The translations under genes and the position numbers were made by a program. A stretch of DNA of 15,277 nt, from contig JBDTLC010000186.1 of NCBI GenBank assembly GCA_039935015.1, positions 1 through 15,277 of the forward strand, in the 5' to 3' direction. This DNA is from Paralcaligenes sp039935015. Its GTDB lineage: Bacteria > Pseudomonadota > Gammaproteobacteria > Burkholderiales > Burkholderiaceae_B. Below the pieces are notes generated by a model, which searched no databases, was not told the origin of the DNA, and was given only the letters and a program-made list of their open reading frames with translations. Positions 6,557-14,572 of this stretch are shown here, piece after piece; the stretch's first letter is position 1; each line of letters starts with the position of its first letter.

Positions 6557-7609
6557 GTGAACCACAGGCTTGAACTTTCCCAGTTCGACTACGAACTTCC
6601 ATCCGAACTTATTGCCCAATTTCCGGCAGCCGAACGCACAGGCAGTCGCCTGCTGCATCTGGATGCCGCCGGCAACTTGCATGACCGGCAATTCACCCAT
6701 CTGCCCGATCTGCTCAAACCCAACGATCTCCTGGTCTTTAACGACACCCGGGTGATCAAGGCACGGTTGCGCGGGCACAAAGACAGTGGCGGAAAAGTAG
6801 AACTTCTCATCGAATCCATTACCCAGCCCCGCGTGGCGTTGGCGCATGTCAGGGCCAGCAAGTCTCCCAAACCTGGCAGCGTTTTGACCATGGCCGAAGC
6901 CTTTAACGTCAAAGTTTTGGGCCGGCAGGGAGAACTGTTCGAGCTTGAATTCCCCGAAAGAGTGCTCGACTTGCTTGACCGCTATGGCTCAACGCCCTTG
7001 CCTCCCTACATTACGCACGTCGCGCGGCAACAGGACGAAGAGCGCTACCAGACGGTTTACGCCCGCGAACCGGGTGCAGTCGCAGCGCCCACAGCAGGGC
7101 TGCATTTTGACGACGCCATGCTGGCCCGCCTTACTGCGCAAGGCATAGGGGAAGCCTTTGTAACGCTACATGTAGGCGCTGGAACGTTCCAACCGGTGCG
7201 CGTGGAAAATCTCGACGAGCACATCATGCATTCCGAGCATTATTCGGTTTCGGTCCAAACCGTGCAGCAGATTCGTGCCACACGCGCCGCCGGTGGCCGG
7301 ATCGTTGCCGTTGGCACGACGAGCGTGCGAGCCCTAGAGTCGGCGGCTCAGCATATCAACCACGATGGCGCCACCCAAGACAGCCCTATCGAAGGAGACA
7401 CGCGCCTGTTCATTACTCCCGGCTATCATTTCCAGGTTATCGATGCGCTCATCACGAATTTTCATTTGCCGCAATCTACCCTGCTAATGCTCATTTCGGC
7501 GCTCGCCGGCATGGATCCCATCCGACGCGCTTATGCACACGCCATCCAATCTCGTTATCGCTTTTTCAGCTACGGCGATGCGATGTTCATAGAAACACCG
7601 CAGGCATGA
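6557..7609 (+). CDS. queA: QueA, S-adenosylmethionine:tRNA ribosyltransferase-isomerase
   Basis: Transfers and isomerises the ribose of S-adenosylmethionine onto preQ1 at tRNA position 34, making epoxyqueuosine in the queuosine pathway. The protein is 350 residues, close to the 356 of E. coli. Family blocks include FDYELPSELIAQFPA, DLLVFNDTRVIKARL, STPLPPYI, YQTVYA with AAPTAGLHFD, HVGAGTFQPVR, HSEHYSV, RIVAVGTTSVRALES and TNFHLPQSTLLMLISALAG. The start is a GTG at 6557 with a weak ribosome site; no ATG exists nearby in frame and the start fits the family N-terminus within a few residues. Its TGA stop overlaps the tgt ATG (7606-7609), so the two enzymes of the same pathway are probably translationally coupled. 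Confidence 0.97.
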   Translation: MNHRLELSQFDYELPSELIAQFPAAERTGSRLLHLDAAGNLHDRQFTHLPDLLKPNDLLVFNDTRVIKARLRGHKDSGGKVELLIESITQPRVALAHVRASKSPKPGSVLTMAEAFNVKVLGRQGELFELEFPERVLDLLDRYGSTPLPPYITHVARQQDEERYQTVYAREPGAVAAPTAGLHFDDAMLARLTAQGIGEAFVTLHVGAGTFQPVRVENLDEHIMHSEHYSVSVQTVQQIRATRAAGGRIVAVGTTSVRALESAAQHINHDGATQDSPIEGDTRLFITPGYHFQVIDALITNFHLPQSTLLMLISALAGMDPIRRAYAHAIQSRYRFFSYGDAMFIETPQA

Positions 7610-8742
7610 CCGGCCTGCAATTCGAACTCATCGCTACCGATGGCGCGTCGCGTCGTGGCCGCATCACACTGAATCACGGCGTTGTAGAAACCCCCGTTTT
7701 CATGCCCGTAGGCACTTACGGCAGCGTCAAGGCCATGCTGCCGCACGAACTTACCGAGGTCGGCGCACAGATTGTGCTGGGCAATACCTTTCACCTGTGG
7801 CTGCGTCCTGGCACCGAAGTCATCGGTAAGCACCAGGGCCTGCACGGCTTCATGCAATGGGACAAGCCCATATTGACCGACTCGGGCGGATTCCAGGTCT
7901 TCAGTCTGAAGGGCATGCGCAAAATCACCGAAGAAGGGGTGAAGTTCGCCTCGCCCATCGACGGCGCACGGCTATTTTTAACTCCTGAAGAGTCCATGCG
8001 CATCCAAACGGCGCTGAATTCGGACATTGTCATGGTACTTGACGAATGCACGCCCTACCTTATAGAAGATCGGCCAGCCACACACGACGAGGCAGCCCGA
8101 TCGATGCGCATGTCGCTGCGTTGGGCCGCACGTTCGCGCCAGGCCTTTGATCAACTGCATAACCCCAACGCTTTATTCGGCATCGTCCAGGGCGGCATGT
8201 TCGAGGACCTGCGCGACGAGTCGCTGGCCGGACTCGTCGATACCGGTTTTCATGGCTACGCCATTGGCGGTCTCTCTGTGGGCGAACCCAAAGATGAAAT
8301 GATGCGCGTGCTGGCGCACATCGCACCGCGTCTGCCAGTCCAAGCGCCCCGCTACCTGATGGGAGTGGGCACTCCCGAAGATCTGGTAGCCGGCGTGGCC
8401 TTGGGCGTAGATATGTTCGACTGTGTGATGCCTACGCGCAATGCGCGCAACGGCTGGTTATTTACTCGTCACGGCGACATCAAAATCCGCAACGCGCGCT
8501 ATCGAGACGATACCCGCCCGCTCGACTCCAATTGCACCTGCCATACCTGTGCAAACTTCTCACGTGCTTATCTGCACCACCTGCAGCGTGCCAAAGAAAT
8601 CACCGGTGCGCGACTCAACACCCTGCACAATCTGCACTTTTATCTGACCTTGATGCAAGAAATGCGCACTGCTATCTCTACTGGCAACTTCGAGGCATGG
8701 CGCGACGTATTCGCCCGAAATCGGGCCCACGGTATCGAATAA
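7606..8742 (+). CDS. tgt: Tgt, tRNA-guanine transglycosylase
   Basis: Exchanges guanine-34 for preQ1 in tRNAs with GUN anticodons (Asp, Asn, His, Tyr), the step just before QueA. The protein is 378 residues (E. coli 375). Catalytic features are visible: TDSGGFQ with Asp92 (general acid/base), LDECTPY (146-151), FGIVQGG (191-197), and the nucleophile Asp272 in FDCVMPTRNARNG. The zinc site is C310, C312, C315 (CxCxxC) plus H341. All positions expected for an active bacterial enzyme are intact. It overlaps queA by four bases and is followed 51 bases later by yajC, the common proteobacterial order queA-tgt-yajC-secD-secF. Confidence 0.98.
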   Translation: MTGLQFELIATDGASRRGRITLNHGVVETPVFMPVGTYGSVKAMLPHELTEVGAQIVLGNTFHLWLRPGTEVIGKHQGLHGFMQWDKPILTDSGGFQVFSLKGMRKITEEGVKFASPIDGARLFLTPEESMRIQTALNSDIVMVLDECTPYLIEDRPATHDEAARSMRMSLRWAARSRQAFDQLHNPNALFGIVQGGMFEDLRDESLAGLVDTGFHGYAIGGLSVGEPKDEMMRVLAHIAPRLPVQAPRYLMGVGTPEDLVAGVALGVDMFDCVMPTRNARNGWLFTRHGDIKIRNARYRDDTRPLDSNCTCHTCANFSRAYLHHLQRAKEITGARLNTLHNLHFYLTLMQEMRTAISTGNFEAWRDVFARNRAHGIE

Positions 8743-8754
8743 GCCAGATATCGC

Positions 8755-8760
8755 TACAAT
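8755..8760 (+). promoter_or_regulatory. Possible -10 element upstream of yajC
   Basis: TACAAT, a 5/6 match to TATAAT, lies in the 51-base gap between tgt and yajC, 33 bases before the yajC ATG. No good -35 is visible 17 bases upstream. It could give a second, internal promoter for yajC beside read-through from queA-tgt. Confidence 0.3.
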
Positions 8761-8793
8761 AGAGAGTTAACCAGAAACCTTCAGGAGTATTGA

Positions 8794-9147
8794 ATGCTCG
8801 CAGTCGACACGCTTACACTTGTTACAGCCCAGGCCGCCGGCGGCGCCGCAGGTGGGGAAAACGCCCTACTAGGCATGCTGCCCATCATCTTGATGTTCGT
8901 CATCTTGTATTTCTTGATGATTCGGCCTCAGATGAAAAAACAAAAAGACCACCGCAATATGGTTGCAGCGTTATCCAAGGGCGATGAAATCATCACCTCG
9001 GGCGGAGTGCTGGGCAAAGTCACCAAAATGGGTGACAACTACATTACCGTCGACATCTCCACGATTACCGACAAACCCATAGAAACTATTGTGCAAAGAG
9101 CCGCCGTCACGGCGGTTTTGCCCAAAGGCACTATCAAGGCGCTATAA
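8794..9147 (+). CDS. yajC: YajC, Sec translocon accessory subunit
   Basis: A small inner-membrane protein that forms a complex with SecD and SecF at the SecYEG translocon. At 117 residues it is close to E. coli's 110. One membrane segment lies at about residues 26-46 (LGMLPIILMFVILYFLMI). It is followed by the family hallmark R-P-Q-M-K-K-Q-K-D-H and a cytoplasmic beta-rich domain (GDEIITSGGVLGKVTKMGDN and IVQRAAVTAVLPKGTIK). The strong ribosome site AGGAG lies seven bases before the ATG. A terminator-like hairpin follows directly downstream, before secD. Confidence 0.97.
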   Translation: MLAVDTLTLVTAQAAGGAAGGENALLGMLPIILMFVILYFLMIRPQMKKQKDHRNMVAALSKGDEIITSGGVLGKVTKMGDNYITVDISTITDKPIETIVQRAAVTAVLPKGTIKAL

Positions 9148-9161
9148 GCGCGCTGTACGTA

Positions 9162-9195
9162 CCCCGAGACTGAAAACAGTCCGGGGCTTGTTTTT
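9162..9195 (+). terminator. Intrinsic-terminator-like hairpin between yajC and secD
   Basis: CCCCG-A-GACTG (9162-9172) pairs with CAGTC-CGGGG (9177-9186) around an AAAA loop: ten base pairs with one bulged A. CTTG and five T's follow (9187-9195). This is the best intrinsic terminator shape in the window. Lying inside an otherwise co-directional operon, it may act as a partial terminator so that yajC is transcribed more than secD and secF. Confidence 0.7.
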
Positions 9196-9220
9196 GATGC
9201 TTTTAGCCTGTTGATCGACC

Positions 9221-11095
9221 ATGAACCGCTACCCTCTCTGGAAATACCTGACCGTCCTGGCCGCACTGATCATCGGGGTGCTATACACGTTGCCAAATTT
9301 TTTCGGCGAATCGCCAGCGGTGCAAATTGCCGGCGCCAAATCAACGGTCAAGATCGATAACAACGTACTGGAAAAAGTCGAAGGCATACTCAAAGGCGAT
9401 CATATCGAGTACACCGGTGCTTATTTTCAGCAAAATGGCCCGAACGGCACGGTCCGACTTCGTTTTGCAAACACCGACACCCAGCTAAAAGCCAAAGATG
9501 TACTTGAAAAAACGCTTAATACCAACCACTCCGACCCCAGCTACACCGTAGCTCTTAATCTGGCATCGGCCTCGCCCAATTGGCTCTCTTCGCTGGGCGC
9601 TCATCCCATGTACCTGGGTCTGGACTTGCGCGGTGGCGTGCACTTCCTGCTGCAAGTCGACATGCGCGGCGCCCTGACCGGACGTTACGATTCACTGGCC
9701 AGCGACGTACGCACCAGCCTGCGCGACAACAACATCAAGAACGCCAGCGTCGATCGCGCCGATTTGTCTATCGTTGCGACCTTCGACAGCGCCGATTCGC
9801 GCGATACCGCTGCTTCGGAACTGCGCCGTCGCATGCCCGACATGGTGTTCACCAATGAGGCCACCAACGGAGGTAAATTCCCGCTGGTAGGCAAACTTAC
9901 CGATGCGGCCATCGTCGAGGTTCAGTCGAACGCACTTCAACAGAATATTCTCACCCTGCACAACCGTATCAACGAATTGGGCGTGGCCGAGCCCGTCATT
10001 CAACAGCAAGGCGCCGACCGGATTGTGGTGCAATTGCCGGGGGTACAAGACATTGCCAAGGCCAAGGAAATTCTGGGCAAGACAGCCACGCTGCAAATTC
10101 GCATGGTAGATGACTCCCCGGCCGCCATGGCAGCGCTTACCGCTGGTACCGTGCCCTTTGGGCTGGAACGCTACACCGATCGCGACGGGCGCCCCATATT
10201 GCTGCGCCGCCAGGTCATTCTGACGGGCGAGAACCTGCAGAACGCGCAACCAGGCCGCGATCAGCAAACCCAGCAACCATCGGTCAACCTGACGCTCGAC
10301 GCCAAAGGCTCCCGCATCTTTCGCGATGTCACCCGTAACAATATCGGCAAACGCATGGCTATTGTGCTGTTCGAAAATGGCAAGGGCCAGGTCGTGACGG
10401 CGCCGGTCATCCGCAGCGAAATCCCCGGCGGTCAGGTTCAGATCAGCGGCAGCATGACGGCTGAAGAAGCCACCGACACGGCGCTATTGCTGCGTGCAGG
10501 CGCTCTGGCCGCGCCTATGAACATCATTGAAGAACGCACCATCGGCCCCAGTCTGGGCGCCGACAATATCGCCAAGGGCTTCGATTCGACCCTGTACGGC
10601 TTTATGGGCATCGCCATATTCATCATCCTGTATTACCGCCTGTTTGGCTTGTTCTCCACGCTGGGCCTGTCTTTCAACGTGCTGCTCCTTCTGGCCGTAC
10701 TATCCATGCTGCAGGCCACGTTGACGCTGCCAGGCATTGCTGCCATCGCCCTGACACTGGGCATGGCCATTGACTCGAACGTGCTGATCAACGAACGAAT
10801 ACGAGAAGAACTGCGCTTCGGCGCTTCGCCGCAACAGGCCATACACCTGGGGTTCGAGCGCGCCTGGGACACCATTTTCGACTCGAACCTGACCACACTG
10901 ATCGTTGGCCTGTCTTTGCTGGCTTTCGGCACAGGCCCGATACGCGGTTTTGCCGTGGTGCACTGCATAGGCATCCTGACATCGATGTTTTCCTCGGTCG
11001 TCGGCGTGCGCGCACTCGCCAACCTGTGCTATGGCCGTCGGCGTAAGCTCAAAAGCGTGTCCATCGGCCAGATCTGGAAGCCAAAGCAAGACTAA
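9221..11095 (+). CDS. secD: SecD, Sec translocon proton-driven subunit
   Basis: An RND-type inner-membrane protein that uses the proton motive force with SecF to pull translocating proteins into the periplasm. It has 624 residues (E. coli 615). The start MNRYPLWKYLTVL matches the family, with the first membrane segment at about residues 8-26. A large periplasmic region follows, containing YLGLDLRGGVHFL (131-143). The C-terminal part holds five more predicted membrane segments from about residue 460. TLGMAIDSNVLINERIREE carries Asp518, matching the conserved intramembrane Asp519 of E. coli. No strong ribosome site precedes the ATG. It lies between a terminator-like hairpin upstream and a perfect hairpin downstream. 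Confidence 0.98.
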   Translation: MNRYPLWKYLTVLAALIIGVLYTLPNFFGESPAVQIAGAKSTVKIDNNVLEKVEGILKGDHIEYTGAYFQQNGPNGTVRLRFANTDTQLKAKDVLEKTLNTNHSDPSYTVALNLASASPNWLSSLGAHPMYLGLDLRGGVHFLLQVDMRGALTGRYDSLASDVRTSLRDNNIKNASVDRADLSIVATFDSADSRDTAASELRRRMPDMVFTNEATNGGKFPLVGKLTDAAIVEVQSNALQQNILTLHNRINELGVAEPVIQQQGADRIVVQLPGVQDIAKAKEILGKTATLQIRMVDDSPAAMAALTAGTVPFGLERYTDRDGRPILLRRQVILTGENLQNAQPGRDQQTQQPSVNLTLDAKGSRIFRDVTRNNIGKRMAIVLFENGKGQVVTAPVIRSEIPGGQVQISGSMTAEEATDTALLLRAGALAAPMNIIEERTIGPSLGADNIAKGFDSTLYGFMGIAIFIILYYRLFGLFSTLGLSFNVLLLLAVLSMLQATLTLPGIAAIALTLGMAIDSNVLINERIREELRFGASPQQAIHLGFERAWDTIFDSNLTTLIVGLSLLAFGTGPIRGFAVVHCIGILTSMFSSVVGVRALANLCYGRRRKLKSVSIGQIWKPKQD

Positions 11096-11099
11096 GCCC

Positions 11100-11129
11100 T
11101 GTGGCGGCCTGCCGGGTCGCGCCGCCACA
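11100..11129 (+). other. Perfect 9-bp hairpin between secD and secF
   Basis: TGTGGCGGC (11100-11108) pairs perfectly with GCCGCCACA (11121-11129) around a 12-base loop, four bases after the secD stop codon. No T tract follows, so it is not a standard intrinsic terminator. It ends 24 bases before the secF ATG and may stabilise the upstream mRNA or mark a processing site. Confidence 0.55.
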
Positions 11130-11153
11130 TTCACGAATTAGGCAAAACGAAAC

Positions 11154-12089
11154 ATGGAATTTTTCCGCATTCACCGCACCATACCGTTCATGCGCCACGC
11201 ATTGGCGCTGAACATTATCAGCCTGGTCACCTTTATCGCCGCCGTTTTTTTCATCGTCACCCGGGGCTTTCATCTGTCGATCGAATTCACCGGCGGCACG
11301 GTCATGGAAGTGCATTATGCACAGACCGCGCAAATCGAGAAAGTCCGAACTGCGGTCGATTCGCTGGGCTATACCGATTTCCAGGTGCAGAATTTCGGCA
11401 CTTCACACGACGTCATGATCCGGCTGCCTCTGCGTGCTGGGGAAACATCATCGACCCAAAGCGAAGCGGTGCTTAAATCGCTGAAGGTCCATCAACCCGA
11501 TGTAGAGTTGCGCCGTGTCGAATTCGTTGGCCCCCAGGTGGGACGAGAGCTGGTACACAACGGCCTGATGGCGCTGCTGTCAGTGGTGGTGGGTATCATG
11601 ATCTATCTGGGCGTGCGCTTCGAATGGAAGTTCGCCGTTTCAGGGGTTCTCGCCAACTTGCACGATGTGGTGATTATCCTGGGATTCTTTGCGTTTTTCC
11701 AATGGGAGTTTTCGCTCTCGGTGCTGGCCGGCGTGCTGGCCGTGCTGGGCTATTCGGTGAACGAGTCGGTCATTATCATGGACCGGATTCGCGAGAATTT
11801 CCGCAAGCAACGCAAGACGTCGGTGCGCGAAACCATCAACAGTTCCATTACCCAAACCATTTCACGCACCATCATTACTCACGGCTCAACGCAAATGATG
11901 GTGCTGTCGATGTTCTTCTTCGGTGGCCCCACCCTGCATTATTTTGCGCTGGCGCTGACCATTGGCATTTGGTTCGGTATTTATTCCTCAGTCTTCGTGG
12001 CCGCCGCGCTGGCTATGTGGATGGGCGTCAAACGCGAAGATTTGCTTAAAACCGTTAAAAAAGACGACCCGAGCGCCGAAATCAGCTAA
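11154..12089 (+). CDS. secF: SecF, Sec translocon proton-driven subunit
   Basis: Partner of SecD in the SecDF-YajC complex. It has 311 residues (E. coli 323), with a first membrane segment at about residues 18-36 and IEFTGGTVMEV (43-53), the SecF counterpart of the DFTGG motif. A periplasmic domain follows, ending with VEFVGPQVGRELV. Five C-terminal membrane segments include LGYSVNESVIIMDRIRENFR (about 198-217). In that motif Glu204 stands where E. coli has Asp in SINDTVVVSDRIRENF. HGSTQMMVLSMFFFGGP is also conserved. The ribosome site is weak (AGG about ten bases upstream), so expression may lean on coupling to secD. A GC hairpin without a T run follows the stop codon. Confidence 0.98.
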   Translation: MEFFRIHRTIPFMRHALALNIISLVTFIAAVFFIVTRGFHLSIEFTGGTVMEVHYAQTAQIEKVRTAVDSLGYTDFQVQNFGTSHDVMIRLPLRAGETSSTQSEAVLKSLKVHQPDVELRRVEFVGPQVGRELVHNGLMALLSVVVGIMIYLGVRFEWKFAVSGVLANLHDVVIILGFFAFFQWEFSLSVLAGVLAVLGYSVNESVIIMDRIRENFRKQRKTSVRETINSSITQTISRTIITHGSTQMMVLSMFFFGGPTLHYFALALTIGIWFGIYSSVFVAAALAMWMGVKREDLLKTVKKDDPSAEIS

Positions 12090-12096
12090 AGTTTCC

Positions 12097-12115
12097 GGCA
12101 GCCACAAGGGCTGCC
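12097..12115 (+). terminator. Hairpin after secF without T tract
   Basis: GGCAGCC (12097-12103) and GGCTGCC (12109-12115) form a perfect 7-bp stem around a five-base loop, seven bases after the secF stop codon. The sequence that follows (GCTACCGGTAAAATAG) lacks a T run, so termination would be weak or need Rho. Confidence 0.4.
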
Positions 12116-12123
12116 GCTACCGG

Positions 12124-12144
12124 TAAAATAGCAGGCTTTATATA
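12124..12144 (+). promoter_or_regulatory. Possible -10 elements for the miaB operon
   Basis: TAAAAT (12124-12129) and TATATA (12139-12144) stand in the 90-base gap before miaB and are the only AT-rich stretch there. Neither has a recognisable -35 at standard spacing. The miaB leader then has short runs (CCCCCGGGG and GGGGTAACCCC) that could pair in two alternative ways. Confidence 0.25.
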
Positions 12145-12179
12145 TCGCCCCCGGGGTAACCCCCGCAACGGCCAGGATC

Positions 12180-13577
12180 ATGCAAGAAACAACCCTCTCC
12201 CCCCCCGCCACGACCACGTCCGGCGCACCCCGCAAATTGTTTATCCGCACCTTCGGCTGCCAGATGAATGAGTACGACTCTCAAAAAATGGCCGATGTGC
12301 TGCGCGAAAAACAAGGCCTGGAACTGACCCAGAATCCGGAAGAGGCCGACGTCATCCTTTTCAATACCTGCTCGGTACGGGAAAAGGCGCAGGAAAAAGT
12401 TTTTTCCGACTTGGGGCGTGTTCAGCACCTGAAACAGAGCAAGCCGCATCTGATCATAGGCGTGGGTGGTTGCGTCGCCAGCCAGGAAGGCGCAGAAATC
12501 GTCAAGCGCGCACCCTACGTGGATGTGGTATTTGGCCCTCAAACTTTGCACCGTCTGCCCGAATTGATTGCGGCACGTCAAGCCTCGGGGCATGCGCAAG
12601 TCGATATTAGCTTCCCCGAAATCGAAAAATTCGACGCCCTGCCCCCGGCGCGAGTCGAAGGGCCCAGCGCCTTTGTTTCGATTATGGAAGGATGCAGCAA
12701 ATATTGCAGTTTCTGTGTTGTGCCCTATACCCGCGGCGCCGAAATCTCGCGCCCATTTGACGATGTGCTGGTCGAAATCGCCGACCTGGCCGACCAGGGC
12801 GTCAAGGAAGTGACCTTGCTGGGGCAAAACGTCAATGCCTATCGCGGCCCCACGGGCGAGTCGGGCGAAATCGCCGACTTTGCCATGTTGCTCGATTATG
12901 TGCACGAAATCCCGGGTATTGAACGCATCCGCTACACCACCTCGCACCCCAAAGAAATGACTACCCGCCTCATCGAGGCGCACGGTCGGCTGTCCAAGCT
13001 TGTCCCCTTTTTGCACCTGCCCGTGCAAGCCGGCAGCGACCGTGTGCTGGCAGCCATGAAGCGCGGCTATACCTCGCTGGAGTTCAAATCGATTGTGCGC
13101 CGGTTGCGCGCTGCGCGCCCTGGCCTATCTCTGTCGTCAGATTTCATTATCGGCTTTCCGGGTGAAACCGAGCACGATTTCGACCAGACCATGAATCTCA
13201 TCGCAGACGTGGGTTTCGACCAGTCATACTCGTTCGTTTATTCGCGCCGTCCAGGCACGCCTGCGGCCGACCTACAAGACGACACAAGTAAAGAGCAAAA
13301 ACTGGCACGCCTGCACCGCCTTCAGGCCCTGATCAATGAGCAGGCCAGCGTTATCAGCCACGCCATGGTGGGCAGCACCCAACGTGTGCTGGTCGAAGGC
13401 CCGTCGCGGCGCGACCCCAACGAGCTCATGGGTCGCACCGAAAACAATCGCATCATCAACTTTGTCGGCCAGCCACGCCTGATTGGCCATATGCTGGATG
13501 TACGCGTCGTGCAGGCCCTTACCAATACCTTGAAAGGCGCCGTTGCCATCAGCGAGCCGCTTCAAGGCGGCGCATGA
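12180..13577 (+). CDS. miaB: MiaB, tRNA-2-methylthio-N6-dimethylallyladenosine synthase
   Basis: A radical-SAM methylthiotransferase that converts i6A37 to ms2i6A37 next to the anticodon of tRNAs reading U-starting codons. It has 465 residues (E. coli 474). The N-terminal UPF0004 domain has its three cluster cysteines, C27 (FGCQMNEYDS), C64 (NTCSVREKA) and C98 (GGCVAS). The radical-SAM domain has C172, C176 and C179 in GCSKYCSFCVVPY. Further family blocks are LLGQNVNAYRG, RYTTSHPKEM, HLPVQAGSDRVL, MKRGYT, DFIIGFPGETEHDF and SFVYSRRPGTPA. A C-terminal TRAM domain covers about residues 385-450. AGGA four bases before the ATG is the ribosome site. Its TGA overlaps the phoH ATG (13574-13577). It heads the miaB-phoH-ybeY-corC operon. 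Confidence 0.98.
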   Translation: MQETTLSPPATTTSGAPRKLFIRTFGCQMNEYDSQKMADVLREKQGLELTQNPEEADVILFNTCSVREKAQEKVFSDLGRVQHLKQSKPHLIIGVGGCVASQEGAEIVKRAPYVDVVFGPQTLHRLPELIAARQASGHAQVDISFPEIEKFDALPPARVEGPSAFVSIMEGCSKYCSFCVVPYTRGAEISRPFDDVLVEIADLADQGVKEVTLLGQNVNAYRGPTGESGEIADFAMLLDYVHEIPGIERIRYTTSHPKEMTTRLIEAHGRLSKLVPFLHLPVQAGSDRVLAAMKRGYTSLEFKSIVRRLRAARPGLSLSSDFIIGFPGETEHDFDQTMNLIADVGFDQSYSFVYSRRPGTPAADLQDDTSKEQKLARLHRLQALINEQASVISHAMVGSTQRVLVEGPSRRDPNELMGRTENNRIINFVGQPRLIGHMLDVRVVQALTNTLKGAVAISEPLQGGA

Positions 13578-14572
13578 ACCGCCCGCATCGCCACTCAATG
13601 CCCACCGTCGTTATTTTAGACGGCGACAATACACACTTGGCCAATCTGTGCGGGCCGCTCGACGAAAACCTGCACCAGATTGCCGCCGGCTGGAACGTCA
13701 ATCTGGCCAGGCGCGGCAATCGGGTGTCGCTCGAAGGCGAACAGGCCCAGGTTGCGGGCCGCGCGCTCGAGTGGTTTTACCAGCGCGCCGTCCATCGTGC
13801 CTTGTCGATCGACGACATACAGTTGGGCTTGGTCGAGCTGGGTGCCGGTTCGGCCCAGCCGAGCAGCAAACCGGCCGAACCCGAATTGCCCGTCGAGCCC
13901 GATGAGCGCATTGTTTTGCGTACACGCAAAAGCGATTTGCGCCCACGTACACCCCGCCAGCGCGAGTATCTGAGTCAGATTTTGCAACACGACATTACCT
14001 TCGGTCTCGGACCGGCCGGAACAGGAAAAACCTGGCTGGCGGTCGCTTGCGCAATTGACGCGCTGGAACGCGAAACCGTGCAACGCCTGGTCTTGACCCG
14101 GCCCGCGGTGGAAGCGGGGGAACGCCTGGGTTTCCTGCCCGGCGATCTCGTGCAAAAGGTCGACCCGTACCTGCGCCCTCTTTATGACGCCCTCTACGAC
14201 CTCATGGGAGTCGAGCGCGTCAATCGCTTGTTCGAAAAGCAGACCATTGAAGTTGCGCCTCTGGCCTATATGCGTGGGCGCACGCTCAATCATGCGTTCG
14301 TCATTCTGGACGAGGCGCAAAACACCACACCCGAACAAATGAAAATGTTCCTCACACGCATCGGGTTTGGCAGCAAGGCCGTCATTAATGGTGACCCCTC
14401 ACAGGTTGACCTGCCCCGCGGCCAAGCAAGCGGCCTGACCCATGCCGTCGAGGTGCTCAACGCCGTACAAGGTATCGCCGTCACACATTTCACCAGCCGC
14501 GACGTGGTGCGCCACCCATTGGTTGCGCGGATTGTGGAAGCCTACGAACAGGCTGGTGACCGTGTCGCCTAA
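13574..14572 (+). CDS. ybeZ: PhoH-family ATPase (YbeZ type)
   Basis: A cytoplasmic P-loop ATPase of the PhoH family. The E. coli orthologue YbeZ is encoded with, and reported to interact with, YbeY, so a role in rRNA or RNA metabolism is likely, though its substrate is not settled. It has 332 residues. The N-terminal part (about 1-90) contains the weakly conserved G-x-x-D-E-N-L-x-x-I and G-N-x-V-x-L-E-G-E blocks. A Pro-rich linker (about 93-112) follows. The ATPase domain has Walker A GPAGTGKT (146-153), TRPAVEAGERLGFLPGD, PYLRPLYDAL, PLAYMRGRTLN, Walker B VILDEAQN (243-250), and NGDPSQVDLP as a sensor-like motif. Start overlaps the miaB stop (ATGA); its end overlaps ybeY by about 11 bases. 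Confidence 0.96.
   Translation: MNRPHRHSMPTVVILDGDNTHLANLCGPLDENLHQIAAGWNVNLARRGNRVSLEGEQAQVAGRALEWFYQRAVHRALSIDDIQLGLVELGAGSAQPSSKPAEPELPVEPDERIVLRTRKSDLRPRTPRQREYLSQILQHDITFGLGPAGTGKTWLAVACAIDALERETVQRLVLTRPAVEAGERLGFLPGDLVQKVDPYLRPLYDALYDLMGVERVNRLFEKQTIEVAPLAYMRGRTLNHAFVILDEAQNTTPEQMKMFLTRIGFGSKAVINGDPSQVDLPRGQASGLTHAVEVLNAVQGIAVTHFTSRDVVRHPLVARIVEAYEQAGDRVA

Noticed and set aside
12138..13028. Long open frame (296 codons) on the minus strand opposite miaB
   Set aside because: It lies antisense to an unmistakable miaB, has no family-like features or ribosome site, and long antisense frames are expected in GC-rich genes with strong third-position bias.
13616..14338. Open frame of 240 codons on the minus strand opposite phoH
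   Set aside because: Shadow of the phoH reading frame; composition is unlike a real protein and it has no start context.
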